Of a DNA stretch of 22,625 nt, positions 1-7,682 are shown one piece after another (within the stretch, counting starts at the first letter, position 1; each line of letters opens with the position of its first letter). The notes under the pieces were generated by a model. It saw only the letters and a list, made by a program, of their open reading frames with translations, was not told the origin of the DNA and ran no database searches. The DNA comes from Candidatus Aenigmatarchaeota archaeon. Its GTDB lineage: Archaea > Aenigmatarchaeota > Aenigmatarchaeia > GW2011-AR5. A program made the translations under genes and the position numbers. The DNA is taken from positions 1 through 22,625 of the forward strand of contig JACQNW010000131.1 of assembly GCA_016202845.1 (NCBI GenBank), read 5' to 3'.

Positions 1-2
1 GC

Positions 3-665
3 AAAAGCATCAAGAACCCCAGAGAAAGCCAGAAAAAAGAGCTGGTAAAAAGAGTTGCCAAACTTCACATTATTACAAAAAATTATAAGCCCAAAAATAC
101 AAAATTTAGGTACAACTACAATATTGTAAATTGCAGAGCGCTTGCTCGCAAAGAAGCGAAAAGAATAGGTACGGCAAATGCAAGAGAAAAATTAAAATGG
201 TTTGAAAGCGAGCTTACAAAACTAAAACTACCAAAATCCTTACCTAAAGGAATATGCCATTGTGATTTCCATTTTTCAAATGTGCTTTTCAAAAATGGAA
301 AATTCAATGTGTTGATAGATTTCGACGACGCGAACTATACTTTCTTGATTTATGATTTGGCTGCCCTAATAAATCCATTTGTAAAATCTTTTGAATGGAA
401 CACATGGTTTAATTTTAAAAGAGGTGAAAATGTTTTTGATTTTAGGGAAGCTAGAAAAATATTATTGGAATATGTCAAATATAGGCCATTGAACAGCACC
501 GAAAAAAAGCATTTGTTCGACGTATTCAAATTAAGCATAATGTTTGATTGCATATGGTACTTTGAGCGCGGGGAGGCTGAAGATTTTTATGAAAAAAGAA
601 AAATAACATATCTAAATTCAATTGGCAGAGAGGAATTTTATAATCAATTATTTTCATCTGCATAA
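3..665 (+). CDS. Aminoglycoside-phosphotransferase-fold small-molecule kinase, 5' end outside window
   Basis: The frame is open from the left edge to a TAA at 663-665, giving about 220 residues of a C-terminal part. HCDFHFSN (fragment residues 86-93) matches the catalytic loop of the APH / choline kinase / homoserine kinase fold, with Asp88 as base and Asn93 as metal ligand. LIDFDDA, some 17 residues later, matches the DFG-like metal-binding motif. Such kinases phosphorylate hydroxyls of small substrates such as antibiotics, sugars, choline or homoserine; the substrate cannot be read from this part. A start at 282 would cut between these motifs and is not credible. The gene converges on the protease gene with a 9-bp gap. 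I am confident of the fold and not of the role. Confidence 0.8.
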   Translation, partial: KSIKNPRESQKKELVKRVAKLHIITKNYKPKNTKFRYNYNIVNCRALARKEAKRIGTANAREKLKWFESELTKLKLPKSLPKGICHCDFHFSNVLFKNGKFNVLIDFDDANYTFLIYDLAALINPFVKSFEWNTWFNFKRGENVFDFREARKILLEYVKYRPLNSTEKKHLFDVFKLSIMFDCIWYFERGEAEDFYEKRKITYLNSIGREEFYNQLFSSA

Positions 666-674
666 AGCAAAGGG

Positions 675-1079
675 TCATTTTTCCTCTGCGAAAAATATTT
701 TGCCTAACTTTTCCCTGAAATTTATAGCATACGAATTAAATATGTCCGCCCTGCCCAGCAGGTATGGTATTTTTTCTATAAGGGCTATAGCTAATCTAAC
801 TTTTATCTCCTTTTCGTTTATTTTCATATGAACTTTATGTATGCTTATCTGGACTCTGGCATCCCCAACACCTTTTATTTCGCTGAGACTTTGGGATAAA
901 TCCAATTTTAATGCTTCGCCAAAAGACCTTGGGGCTATAGAAATGTCTGCACCAGAATCTATGTAAGCTATGAATGGCTGCCATTCGCCTTTATCCGATT
1001 TTACTTCAGCTGCAATAACAGGCCTTAGGACTTTTCCAAAAATCCTTGATTCCTCTTCCCTGTAATCAAATTCGTGCAT
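675..1079 (-). CDS. Retropepsin-like aspartic protease, 134 residues
   Basis: The single-domain protein carries YIDSGAD at about residues 39-45, the D-[ST]-G catalytic signature of clan AA aspartic proteases. A hydrophobic stretch followed by LLGRADIF near residues 109-116 matches the second conserved psi-loop/C-terminal motif of these enzymes. A domain of about 130 residues with one DSG is expected to act as a homodimer, as in retropepsins. It is cytosolic, with no signal peptide or membrane segment. The start codon lies inside the 3' end of the DUF5678-like gene (14-bp overlap, different frame) and has no clear ribosome site, which suggests translational coupling. The substrate is unknown. 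Confidence 0.8.
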   Translation of the reverse strand: MHEFDYREEESRIFGKVLRPVIAAEVKSDKGEWQPFIAYIDSGADISIAPRSFGEALKLDLSQSLSEIKGVGDARVQISIHKVHMKINEKEIKVRLAIALIEKIPYLLGRADIFNSYAINFREKLGKIFFAEEK

Positions 1080-1287
1080 TGAAAACCAACACTAATGTGT
1101 CTTTTTCTGGCACGTACGTAAGAACCGGCTTCTTGTCAGGATACTTTTTTTTTGCGGTTTTCAGCACTTCTGCTGCAGAATCACCGCTTGCAACAACTTT
1201 ATGCCCTACAATAGCTATATGTTTTCCGCCAAACTGCTTATTAATTTCACCTGAATTTTTTATATAAAAATCAAATTCTTCTTTCAT
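1066..1287 (-). CDS. DUF5678-like small protein, 73 residues
   Basis: The sequence has the pattern I associate with DUF5678: a short helix, GGKHIAIVGHKVVASGDS (about residues 20-37), a helix with KTAKKKYPDKKPVL, and a final strand VPEKDTLVLVF. This suggests a compact alpha/beta domain. The family has no established function that I know of. A GGTG ribosome site precedes the ATG. The gene ends 14 bp inside the downstream aspartic protease gene, so the two should be made together. The protein could be a substrate, adaptor or regulator of the protease; that is inference from context only. The family call is from memory of the motif pattern. Confidence 0.65.
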   Translation of the reverse strand: MKEEFDFYIKNSGEINKQFGGKHIAIVGHKVVASGDSAAEVLKTAKKKYPDKKPVLTYVPEKDTLVLVFNARI

Positions 1288-1330
1288 TTACGACACCACT
1301 GTAATTATTTCGTTTTAATGGCTTAAATTG

Positions 1331-1456
1331 CTATTCTTCTAGTTCTTTCTTGAATCTCCTCAGAGTTTTCGCTATATCATTTACAGGAACGTTCAGTTGC
1401 CTGGATATTTCCTTCAGGATTTTTCTAGTTTCTTCAAAGTTTTTATTAAGCGTCAT
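1331..1456 (-). CDS. Small hypothetical protein, 41 residues
   Basis: This ORF begins 2 bp after the alaS stop. A strong GAGG ribosome site overlaps the alaS 3' end, with 7 nt to the ATG. The product is charged and mostly helical (FEETRKILKEISRQLNVPVND, then a basic-acidic tail RRFKKELEE). The part around QLNVPVNDIAKTLRRF could form a helix-turn-helix-like pair, but it is too short to claim a DNA-binding fold. It sits between alaS and the DUF5678-like gene in the same orientation and probably shares the alaS transcript. I do not recognise the family. The well-placed ribosome site and tight packing are the main support. Confidence 0.55.
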   Translation of the reverse strand: MTLNKNFEETRKILKEISRQLNVPVNDIAKTLRRFKKELEE

Positions 1457-1458
1457 AG

Positions 1459-4152
1459 CTATTTCCTCAAATTTCCCTTCAGACGTTCTATTACTTCGTC
1501 CAATTTATCAAAATCAATTCCAAATCCTTGAGCTACATGCTTTGATCCACCGCCTTTGCCGCCAAGCATTGCACAAGTCTCACCGATTTTTTTCCCAATA
1601 TCTATGGATGTTGCAGAACCGGCAGACCCGAAAACATTTATTTTTTTATCCTTGATGCCAAACAAAACTATAACTTTATCGTTCCCTGATAGAGTTTGTG
1701 ACACGTTCTTTAATGCTTGTATATCGCCTTCTATTTTTTCAACAAGAATTCCATCTAAAAAATTATTAGCTAAGCCGATAATATTTTCATGCCTTGATTT
1801 AGCCTGTTTTTTTGATTTTTTCCACAATCCAAAAAGTTCAGCAGATACTTTTACAGTATTTTCGCCTTTTACACCGGTAATTTCTTCAATCTCCGTCAAA
1901 ATTTTATTTTGGTCTTCCATATACTTTTCTGCTGCCTTGCCCGCAACTATTATCAGCCTGATAACCCCGTCCTGGATCCTTTCACTGTTTGCAATAATTA
2001 TTTTTCCTATCTCGTGCGTATTCTCGAGATGCGTTCCACCGCATGCTTCCACGTCCTTGTACTCTGCTCCCGGAATTTCTATTATACGGAGCTGTTTGTG
2101 AGGAATAACGCCTCCTTGATATATCAACATGCCGTATTTTTGCTCTGCATCAATCCTATTCATGACATTCCTGCTAATGTCCGCCGATTTTCTTACGGTC
2201 TTATTTGCAAGTTTCTCTATTTGCAGAAGTTGTTCATCTGTTAGCTGCTCATAATGCGATATATCAAGCGTTGCTTTTTCCTCACTTTTGTGCGTTCCTC
2301 CCTGCCATATGTGTTTTCCAAGAACAGCCCGAGCTGCTCCATTCACGACATGCACTGCTGTATGATGCTGTGATAATTGGAGTCTGCGAGGCCAGTCTAT
2401 TTTGCACTCGACTTCATCTCCTTCATTGAAGTCAGCTTTATCAGCAGAATGAACGATAACTTTTCCAAACCTTTGCACGCTAAGCACTTTACAATTGTTT
2501 ATCAGCCCTGTGTCAGACTCCTGGCCGCCTGATTCAGGATAGAAGATTGTCCTGTCCAGTACAACTTTGTTTTTGTCTACTATTTTCAAGACTTTTGCAT
2601 TGATGTCTGTCTTGTAAGGCAGATCATAATATCTTATTTCTGTCGCAGGAAGCCCAGAAACATCCATAACATGTTTGGCTTTCTTCTCAGCCTTCCTGTG
2701 TTTTTCAGTGACTAGTGCAAAAAAATTGTCCGGTAGAACTATTTTCATTCCTTTTTTCTTTGCCTCTTCTACAATAAGCTGCGGGGGAATGCCATGACTA
2801 TCATAAAGGGCAATAAGTTTTTTTATGTCCACGTCCTTTTTTATGCTGGATTCTATTATTGCCGTGCTTTTTTGTTTTGCAATCTCGTATTTTTTCTTTT
2901 CATTCTCCAGAATTTCCCCGACCTCTTTCATGTTTTCCTGAAGTTCAGGAAACAGAGGCTTAAGGTATCTTGCATGCTCTTCGCAAAGGTTTGTGAAGTC
3001 TATATCCCACCCATATTTTTCTGCCAATGACATTGCTCTTCTCAATATTACACGCAAATTGTAGCCGCCTCCCACATTTGATGGCAAACCACCATCGCTT
3101 ATTGCAACAAGCAATGCTCTGGTATGATCTGCAATGGAGTAAATTGCAGACAGCGGCATAACAGTTTCCTTCAATATGCTGACGTCTGTTTGGATTTTCT
3201 TGGCAATATCATGCCATACCTTGTTTATGTCATCAACCTCGTCTGCATTAAGGAAAGACGCAAACGGAAGGAATTTTACAACAAGATCGTGATCGGGCTT
3301 CAGGCCTGTTATAGAATACAGTTTTTTCACAACAGCAGGAAAAGTTGTTTCATAGCTTGTTGATGTTGCATTGGAAAACCATACATTTCTTTCATATCCT
3401 AATCCCATGTCTAAAACTTTCAGTGGCAGATCTGTATATTTTCCGTCTTCTTGTGACCTGTATTGCATGTAAACTTGATTACCAAGTTCTATGCCTCTGC
3501 TGAAGACTTCTATTGATGGGCCGAAGTTTCCGGAACCTGCCCATACATCTTCGTGTAAAATAATCTCATTTATTGGAATTTTCATTCCATCTGTGAACCA
3601 TTTTAGCAAGTGCTGCAGATAATCATTCGGCTTGTATTTTTCAGGCGGGTAGAAAGCATGCTGCCCTGCCATAATAAAACAGGTGTTATGTGACCCTGTA
3701 ATCCCAACATTATCTATATCATTGAATCTTACAGCCAGTTGTGGCACAACAAGAGGATTTGCCGGCGGTTCAACCTCACCATTTACAACATATGGTATAA
3801 ACGCGTCTATTGATGCTTCAACAAAAAATAAGTCATCTCGCCATCTGGCAATAATAGGTACACGTTTAACTGGCGTGTATCCCTGCTTTTCCATTATAGA
3901 TGAAAAATTCTTCCATAACTGTATGTAATCCATTTTATGTTTTGCTGGTGTATTGTTTATGAATAGGAAACCACCTGAACATGACGCATCTCCGCATTTG
4001 TTCCTGTCAGAAATAGACCAGAAATTCTTTCCGCAATTTGTGCAATGGTGCCTTTTGAATCCTAAATCTTTCATTACACTTGGATAATATTTCTCCGGGT
4101 TGTTTGAAAACTCTTTCCTGAATATTTCTTTCAATTCTTTGTCACTAGACAT
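1459..4152 (-). CDS. alaS: Alanyl-tRNA synthetase, archaeal type
   Basis: The enzyme charges tRNA-Ala with alanine in the cytosol. At 897 residues it has the usual archaeal length. The N-terminus has a zinc-ligand-rich segment (CTNCGKNF, then CGDASC), followed by the class II catalytic core. The editing domain shows HHTAVH (HxxxH) and CGGTH metal-binding motifs, and the C-terminus has the glycine-rich GGKGGGSKH motif of the DHHA1 domain. I chose the ATG at 4152 over the one at 4179 because GAGG lies 7 nt upstream of it, while the upstream ATG has no ribosome site. A TATA-like CTATTTTATAG lies at 4215-4225. The position downstream of rpl12 is the classic archaeal arrangement. Confidence 0.97.
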   Translation of the reverse strand: MSSDKELKEIFRKEFSNNPEKYYPSVMKDLGFKRHHCTNCGKNFWSISDRNKCGDASCSGGFLFINNTPAKHKMDYIQLWKNFSSIMEKQGYTPVKRVPIIARWRDDLFFVEASIDAFIPYVVNGEVEPPANPLVVPQLAVRFNDIDNVGITGSHNTCFIMAGQHAFYPPEKYKPNDYLQHLLKWFTDGMKIPINEIILHEDVWAGSGNFGPSIEVFSRGIELGNQVYMQYRSQEDGKYTDLPLKVLDMGLGYERNVWFSNATSTSYETTFPAVVKKLYSITGLKPDHDLVVKFLPFASFLNADEVDDINKVWHDIAKKIQTDVSILKETVMPLSAIYSIADHTRALLVAISDGGLPSNVGGGYNLRVILRRAMSLAEKYGWDIDFTNLCEEHARYLKPLFPELQENMKEVGEILENEKKKYEIAKQKSTAIIESSIKKDVDIKKLIALYDSHGIPPQLIVEEAKKKGMKIVLPDNFFALVTEKHRKAEKKAKHVMDVSGLPATEIRYYDLPYKTDINAKVLKIVDKNKVVLDRTIFYPESGGQESDTGLINNCKVLSVQRFGKVIVHSADKADFNEGDEVECKIDWPRRLQLSQHHTAVHVVNGAARAVLGKHIWQGGTHKSEEKATLDISHYEQLTDEQLLQIEKLANKTVRKSADISRNVMNRIDAEQKYGMLIYQGGVIPHKQLRIIEIPGAEYKDVEACGGTHLENTHEIGKIIIANSERIQDGVIRLIIVAGKAAEKYMEDQNKILTEIEEITGVKGENTVKVSAELFGLWKKSKKQAKSRHENIIGLANNFLDGILVEKIEGDIQALKNVSQTLSGNDKVIVLFGIKDKKINVFGSAGSATSIDIGKKIGETCAMLGGKGGGSKHVAQGFGIDFDKLDEVIERLKGNLRK

Positions 4153-4214
4153 TGAAATACCTCTGGTATTTCTGTTCATTCGGCATAAACATCTACTAGT
4201 AGTTTTCCTGAGAA

Positions 4215-4225
4215 CTATAAAATAG
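4215..4225 (-). promoter_or_regulatory. TATA box of alaS
   Basis: On the minus strand CTATTTTATAG fits an archaeal TATA box. Transcription would start near 4194, giving a leader of about 42 nt that contains the GAGG ribosome site of alaS. The hexamer ACTAGT occurs on both sides, at 4195-4200 and 4244-4249. This suggests alaS is transcribed separately from the L1-L10-L12 operon. Confidence 0.5.
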
Positions 4226-4263
4226 TATCACTATACTTTTTCCACTAGTAAAACTAAATAAAT

Positions 4264-4281
4264 GAAAACAAAAATAAAAAA
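4264..4281 (-). terminator. Oligo-T terminator after rpl12
   Basis: Directly after the rpl12 stop the minus strand reads T6, A, T5, G, T4. Runs of five or more T on the non-template strand are the known intrinsic termination signal in archaea. It separates the ribosomal operon from the alaS promoter. Confidence 0.55.
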
Positions 4282-4282
4282 T

Positions 4283-4585
4283 TTAGCCGAATAACGAACT
4301 CAAGCCTTCTGCTGCGTCTTCTGCTCTTTTTTCTTTGTCTGCTTCGCTTGGACCCTCGTCTTTAGCGGCAGGGGCTGCTCCACCCACAGGTGCAGCGGCT
4401 ACTGCAACAGGCATAGATGCTTTTTCAATAACTTCTTTTATGTTGACGCCTTCCAATGCAGATACAAGCGCCTTGACTTGCGCATCATCTACAGTGCCGA
4501 CGGCAGAAGCTATTTTCTTTACATTTTCTTCGTTGACATCTTTGCCCGCGCTATTTAGCAGCAACGCAGTGTATATCAAATTCAT
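4283..4585 (-). CDS. rpl12: Large-subunit ribosomal protein L12 (archaeal P1)
   Basis: This acidic stalk protein of 100 residues binds L10 as dimers and recruits translation GTPases. The N-terminal dimerisation helices (MNLIYTALLLNSAGKDVNEE) are followed by an Ala/Pro-rich hinge and an acidic tail ending EGLSSLFG, the conserved factor-binding tip. I chose the ATG at 4585 because GGAGG lies 7 nt upstream; the longer frame from 4600 would place the ribosome site inside the gene. It follows rpl10 closely in the L1-L10-L12 operon. Confidence 0.97.
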   Translation of the reverse strand: MNLIYTALLLNSAGKDVNEENVKKIASAVGTVDDAQVKALVSALEGVNIKEVIEKASMPVAVAAAPVGGAAPAAKDEGPSEADKEKRAEDAAEGLSSLFG

Positions 4586-4602
4586 ACTATTTCCTCCCAA
4601 TA

Positions 4603-5445
4603 TTATTTTTTAATATTTTCCAGCATTTTTGCCTCGCGTACAGCCTTCATGAGGACTTCATCTATAAATTCTTTTTCTATTAAGCTGCATTCGAGAGCTA
4701 TTTGTCTTGCTTCTCTAAAGGCTTTTTGCAGTGCGATAGTGGCTGTTTCTTTTGTAACATATCCAATTTCCAGCGACAATGTTATTCCCTGCTGGACTGC
4801 AAGCATCAAGTTATTCAGGTAATCTTCTGCACTAACGTCAAGAACGTTCTTTGCATATATCATGCCTTCCTCATAAACTGCAATCAGGTCAAGGCCTATT
4901 TCCAAAGGCTCTATTTTCATCAACGCAAGAACTGAAGCAGTATCGCCATTTATTACATCGCCCTGCTTGCACACTATTTTGTCCTGCATTACAGCTATTT
5001 TTCCGTCCTGTACTGACGCTTTCAAGCCGACTTTTTGAAGCGTTGAAATAGCCGGGCCGGGCGGCAGTCCTGTCGAGCCTTTTTCAATTGTAATATCCTT
5101 TGTTGCAACATCTCCTGCTTTTGCAGAAGCAGGCGACCTCGACTCTTTGATTGTTTTAAACAATGAAAATGGATTGTTGTTTGAAAAAAGCAATGCTGGC
5201 TCCTCTTTTATAATATCAAAAAGTTTTCCCACGTCAGCTTTCCCATCCTTAAGGGATTCGAAAGCTCTCTTTATCATAGTTTTCTTGCTCATCCGGATTA
5301 TTGCCTTGCCTTGAAGCTTCTTTTTTATCATCAAAAGCTGGCGCGCAGGCAGCTTGTGCATGTTAAGTATGCCTATGACTTTGTACTTGTTGATAAGACC
5401 AACTAATTCTTCAATTTCTTTTTGTTTTTCTTCTCTTCGCATCAT
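4603..5445 (-). CDS. rpl10: Large-subunit ribosomal protein L10 (archaeal P0), lacking the usual C-terminal tip
   Basis: L10 anchors the stalk to 23S rRNA and carries L12 dimers. The N-terminal rRNA-binding domain, the inserted domain with STGLPPGPAISTLQKVG, and a C-terminal helical spine for L12 dimers are all present. The protein has 280 residues against about 300-345 in most archaea. It stops right after the spine at REAKMLENIKK, without the Ala/Glu-rich linker and the GLxxLFG tip. I chose the ATG at 5445 because GTGAT lies 4 nt upstream, a spacing seen at several genes here; an adjacent ATG at 5442 is equally possible. The longer frame opens with TTG at 5499 directly after rpl1 and is unlikely. 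Confidence 0.93.
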   Translation of the reverse strand: MMRREEKQKEIEELVGLINKYKVIGILNMHKLPARQLLMIKKKLQGKAIIRMSKKTMIKRAFESLKDGKADVGKLFDIIKEEPALLFSNNNPFSLFKTIKESRSPASAKAGDVATKDITIEKGSTGLPPGPAISTLQKVGLKASVQDGKIAVMQDKIVCKQGDVINGDTASVLALMKIEPLEIGLDLIAVYEEGMIYAKNVLDVSAEDYLNNLMLAVQQGITLSLEIGYVTKETATIALQKAFREARQIALECSLIEKEFIDEVLMKAVREAKMLENIKK

Positions 5446-5499
5446 ACTAATCACATCGTTTGTTTGAACGCAAAAGCATAGATACTTTTTCCGCGCCAA

Positions 5500-6117
5500 T
5501 CACACATTCACCTTTATTGGCCTGCCCATCGTCAGCTTGATGTATGCATTTTTAATATGAGATTTAGGAGGCATTGATTTTTTGATTTCTTCCATGACAT
5601 GAGTGATGTTGTCCTTCAATTGTTCGTCTGTCATGCTTTCAGTGCCGACAGCAGTCTGGATCATCGGGCTGTCCCTTAATTTTACGCGCACGCTTTTTTT
5701 CATGTCATTTACAGCCTGTGTTTTGTTCATGTTTGGAGCAAGCAACTTTGGCATTTTCCCCCTTGGCGCCAGATATCTTCCAAGCAATTTACCAACCAGG
5801 GTCATCAGTGGAGGCTCGCAAAGCAAAAACTCATGTTTTTTTGAAAATTCTTTCAGTGACTTTTTATCAGCAGCAAGACGTTCGATGTCTGTCTTTCCAA
5901 AATTTGCCTCTTCTATTATGAAGACAGAAATGTCTTTCCCCCTGCCGTGAGGTAAAATGACATCTTTTGAGAACTTATTCTCTGGTTTTTTAGGATCAAA
6001 TCCCCTAAGCACAACCACTAAATCTACCGTTTGTGCAAATTTCCTTTTGCCATCGCTCTCTCTGAGTTTTTGCAAAGCTTCCGGTAATTTGTGAGCTTTA
6101 AGTGCTTGTATTTCCAT
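5500..6117 (-). CDS. rpl1: Large-subunit ribosomal protein L1
   Basis: L1 forms the mobile L1 stalk near the E site and, in archaea and bacteria, represses its own operon by binding the mRNA. The 205 residues include the typical start (ALQKLRESDGKRKFAQTVDL), GRGKDISVFI in the first domain, PPLMTLVGKLLGRYLAPRGK in the second, and the terminal IKNAYIKLTMGRPIKV. A GGAGGG ribosome site stands 8 nt before the ATG. Just upstream is a potential two-part hairpin whose 3' strand reaches the ribosome site, a plausible target for L1 autoregulation. It heads rpl1-rpl10-rpl12. Confidence 0.97.
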   Translation of the reverse strand: MEIQALKAHKLPEALQKLRESDGKRKFAQTVDLVVVLRGFDPKKPENKFSKDVILPHGRGKDISVFIIEEANFGKTDIERLAADKKSLKEFSKKHEFLLCEPPLMTLVGKLLGRYLAPRGKMPKLLAPNMNKTQAVNDMKKSVRVKLRDSPMIQTAVGTESMTDEQLKDNITHVMEEIKKSMPPKSHIKNAYIKLTMGRPIKVNV

Positions 6118-6130
6118 TCAAAATACCCTC

Positions 6131-6165
6131 CTATAGAGAGAATCAGTCAAGCTGATAATCTATAG
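6131..6165 (-). promoter_or_regulatory. Potential hairpin in the rpl1 leader touching the ribosome site
   Basis: In the mRNA sense, CTATAG (6165-6160) pairs with CTATAG (6136-6131). Inside this, ATCAG pairs with CTGAT around a CTTGA loop, separated from the outer stem by an asymmetric internal loop (ATT against TCTCT). The last G of the outer stem is also the first G of the GGAGGG ribosome site. Folding would therefore hinder initiation. L1 autoregulation through a leader structure is established in Methanococcus; that this is an L1 site is inference. Confidence 0.45.
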
Positions 6166-6178
6166 TGTAATGGGTTAA

Positions 6179-6745
6179 CTTTTTGTTGTCAGAAAAGTAT
6201 ATAAGCTATATTTTTTCCTATATTTTAAGAATAACAAAATATCTAAGATCAGCGTCATAGAAATCGGTTTTGGCACTGGAATAACCACAAAAAATGTACT
6301 AGAAGCTGACAAGAGGATTGTAGTTATTGCAGCAGATAACGAAATTGTAATGCTGAAGCAAGCAAAATTCAATTTAAAAAATTATATAGAAAACAAACGA
6401 GTAACGTTCGTTCTGGAAGACGCGGTAAAATTCCTAAAAAAACAGCTACCAGCTTCATTCGACTGTTTTGTGTCGTATGCAACAATGCATAACTTTGACA
6501 AAACTTACAGAAGTTCTGTGCTGAAAGAAATATTTAGGGTTTTAAAACCCGGTGGTTTGTTCGTCAATGGTGACAAATACGCCCTTGACAACCGTATAGA
6601 ATTTAAAAGATCTTTTGGCAGGCAAATTCAGCGATACAAGAATGTGTTTACAAAAATGGGACGTCCCGATCTTCTTGAGCAATGGACAAGGCATGAAGAA
6701 TTATATCTGATCTTCGTATTGCAGGAATCTTTTGAGCTTGTTTAG
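6179..6745 (+). pseudogene. 5'-truncated class I SAM-dependent methyltransferase remnant
   Basis: The frame is open from 6179 (after a TAA at 6176) to 6745. It encodes motif I VIEIGFGTG, an acidic loop (VVIAADNEIVMLKQAK), a post-motif region FDCFVSYATMHNF, and EIFRVLKPGGLFVNGDKY, together the core of a Rossmann-fold methyltransferase. The first in-frame ATG at 6350 lies after motif I, so a protein from it would lack the SAM-binding glycine loop. No ATG, GTG or TTG exists in frame upstream. The upstream DNA is the rpl1 leader, with no room for an N-terminal part. I read this as a gene that lost its 5' end; a non-canonical start or a shortened protein are alternatives. The 3' end overlaps the opposing membrane gene by 45 bp. 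Confidence 0.6.
6198..6205 (-). promoter_or_regulatory. TATA box of the rpl1-rpl10-rpl12 operon
   Basis: The minus strand reads CTTATATACTTT, a good archaeal TATA box. A start near 6176 would give a leader of about 59 nt containing the hairpin and ribosome site. The box lies inside the 5' remnant of the opposing methyltransferase frame. Confidence 0.6.
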
Positions 6746-7102
6746 GCTGTTCTCTATCTGGAGCATTTTTCCTGCGAATTCCCTGAAGTTTCTTTCGATC
6801 TCATCCGTCGTTTCCCTGTTCATCTCCTGATGCCTGGACTGGAGGGCAAACATGTGTTTTGTGAGGTCTTTTTTTGTTTCTTCTATTTTGTCGTAGAAAG
6901 TATCAAGCTTATACGAAAATGAATTAAACATGTGCTTTCTGCTGCTTTCGATGGCTTCAGTATTTTTTTCCGACTCGTATACAAAAATAAGCATTACAAA
7001 CAGTACGACAATTATGGCTGCAGAAAATAACCAGGAAACAAAGTAGCCTGCTATCGCAAAAATAGCTGCGGCGATTATAAGAGAATAACCCCAATCATTC
7101 AT
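6701..7102 (-). CDS. Membrane-anchored coiled-coil protein, 133 residues
   Basis: Two closely spaced hydrophobic segments (about residues 7-24 and 26-43) form an N-terminal hairpin anchor. They are followed by about 85 charged residues with heptad-like spacing, probably a cytosolic coiled coil. No enzymatic motif is visible and I do not recognise the family. A TATA box (7123-7131) lies 25 bp before the ATG and there is no ribosome site, which indicates a leaderless message. It lies between rpl11 and rpl1, interrupting the classical cluster, and its 3' end overlaps the methyltransferase remnant on the other strand. Roles such as a membrane tether or scaffold are speculative. Confidence 0.75.
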   Translation of the reverse strand: MNDWGYSLIIAAAIFAIAGYFVSWLFSAAIIVVLFVMLIFVYESEKNTEAIESSRKHMFNSFSYKLDTFYDKIEETKKDLTKHMFALQSRHQEMNRETTDEIERNFREFAGKMLQIENSLNKLKRFLQYEDQI

Positions 7103-7122
7103 TGCAAGAAGATGTCAAAAAA

Positions 7123-7131
7123 CTATAAAAG
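7123..7131 (-). promoter_or_regulatory. TATA box of the membrane coiled-coil gene
   Basis: The minus strand reads CTTTTATAG, centred 25 bp upstream of the ATG at 7102. This spacing predicts a leaderless transcript that is independent of rpl11. Confidence 0.5.
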
Positions 7132-7161
7132 ACATGATGTATCCAAAGAACTCTTTCAACA

Positions 7162-7641
7162 CTATTGCGTGAAAAGCGAGTCGTGCTTCCCTTCGCTTAT
7201 CTCAGCCATGACTTCTTTTGGCTGCTTGCCATCAATCGTAACATTGCCACTCTGGCAAGTTCCAACAATCTGCTTTGTTTTAGCTTTAAGGTCGCCTGTT
7301 GCATTGCTCATTTCTGCTATCTTGACAAGCGCATCAAAAGATATATCGCCTGCATGTGATCTTATTTTATCCTCTCCGACTGTTGCAAGCTTTTCTATCT
7401 TAATTTCCTTTTTAATCAGTGCCGTTACAGGCGGCTTTCCAACCTCAATTTCATAAGTCTTTTTCTGCTTGTCATAAAATATCTTTACAGGTACTTCCAT
7501 GCCTGCAAAGGATTTTGTCTTCTCGTTTATTGCTGCAACTACCTGACCCACGTTCAAGCCTGCCTGTGACAATGCAGGACCTATAGGGGGCGCTGGCGTT
7601 GCCTGCCCGCCTTTTACCATAACTTCGACTTTGTCTGACAT
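7162..7641 (-). CDS. rpl11: Large-subunit ribosomal protein L11
   Basis: L11 sits with L10 and L12 at the GTPase-associated centre of the 50S subunit. The 159 residues show the conserved N-terminal GGQATPAPPIGPALSQAGLNVGQV, in slightly varied form, and a C-terminal rRNA-binding domain ending TIDGKQPKEVMAEI. I chose the ATG at 7641 (MSDKVEVMVKGG), preceded by TGAT 4 nt upstream; the longer frame from 7686 overlaps the spt5 end and adds a segment untypical of the family. It is the last gene of secE-spt5-rpl11. Confidence 0.97.
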   Translation of the reverse strand: MSDKVEVMVKGGQATPAPPIGPALSQAGLNVGQVVAAINEKTKSFAGMEVPVKIFYDKQKKTYEIEVGKPPVTALIKKEIKIEKLATVGEDKIRSHAGDISFDALVKIAEMSNATGDLKAKTKQIVGTCQSGNVTIDGKQPKEVMAEISEGKHDSLFTQ

Positions 7642-7682
7642 AATAATCAAGCATAAGTTTTCCTTAATGTTTAAATAGATAT

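Noticed and set aside
1556..2101. 181-residue plus-strand frame
   Set aside because: It lies entirely antisense to alaS and has no family features; a shadow frame.
4195..4255. Possible long hairpin between the two ACTAGT copies
   Set aside because: The flanking AGTTTT and AAAACT are in the wrong order to extend a single stem with ACTAGT; only short pairings remain.
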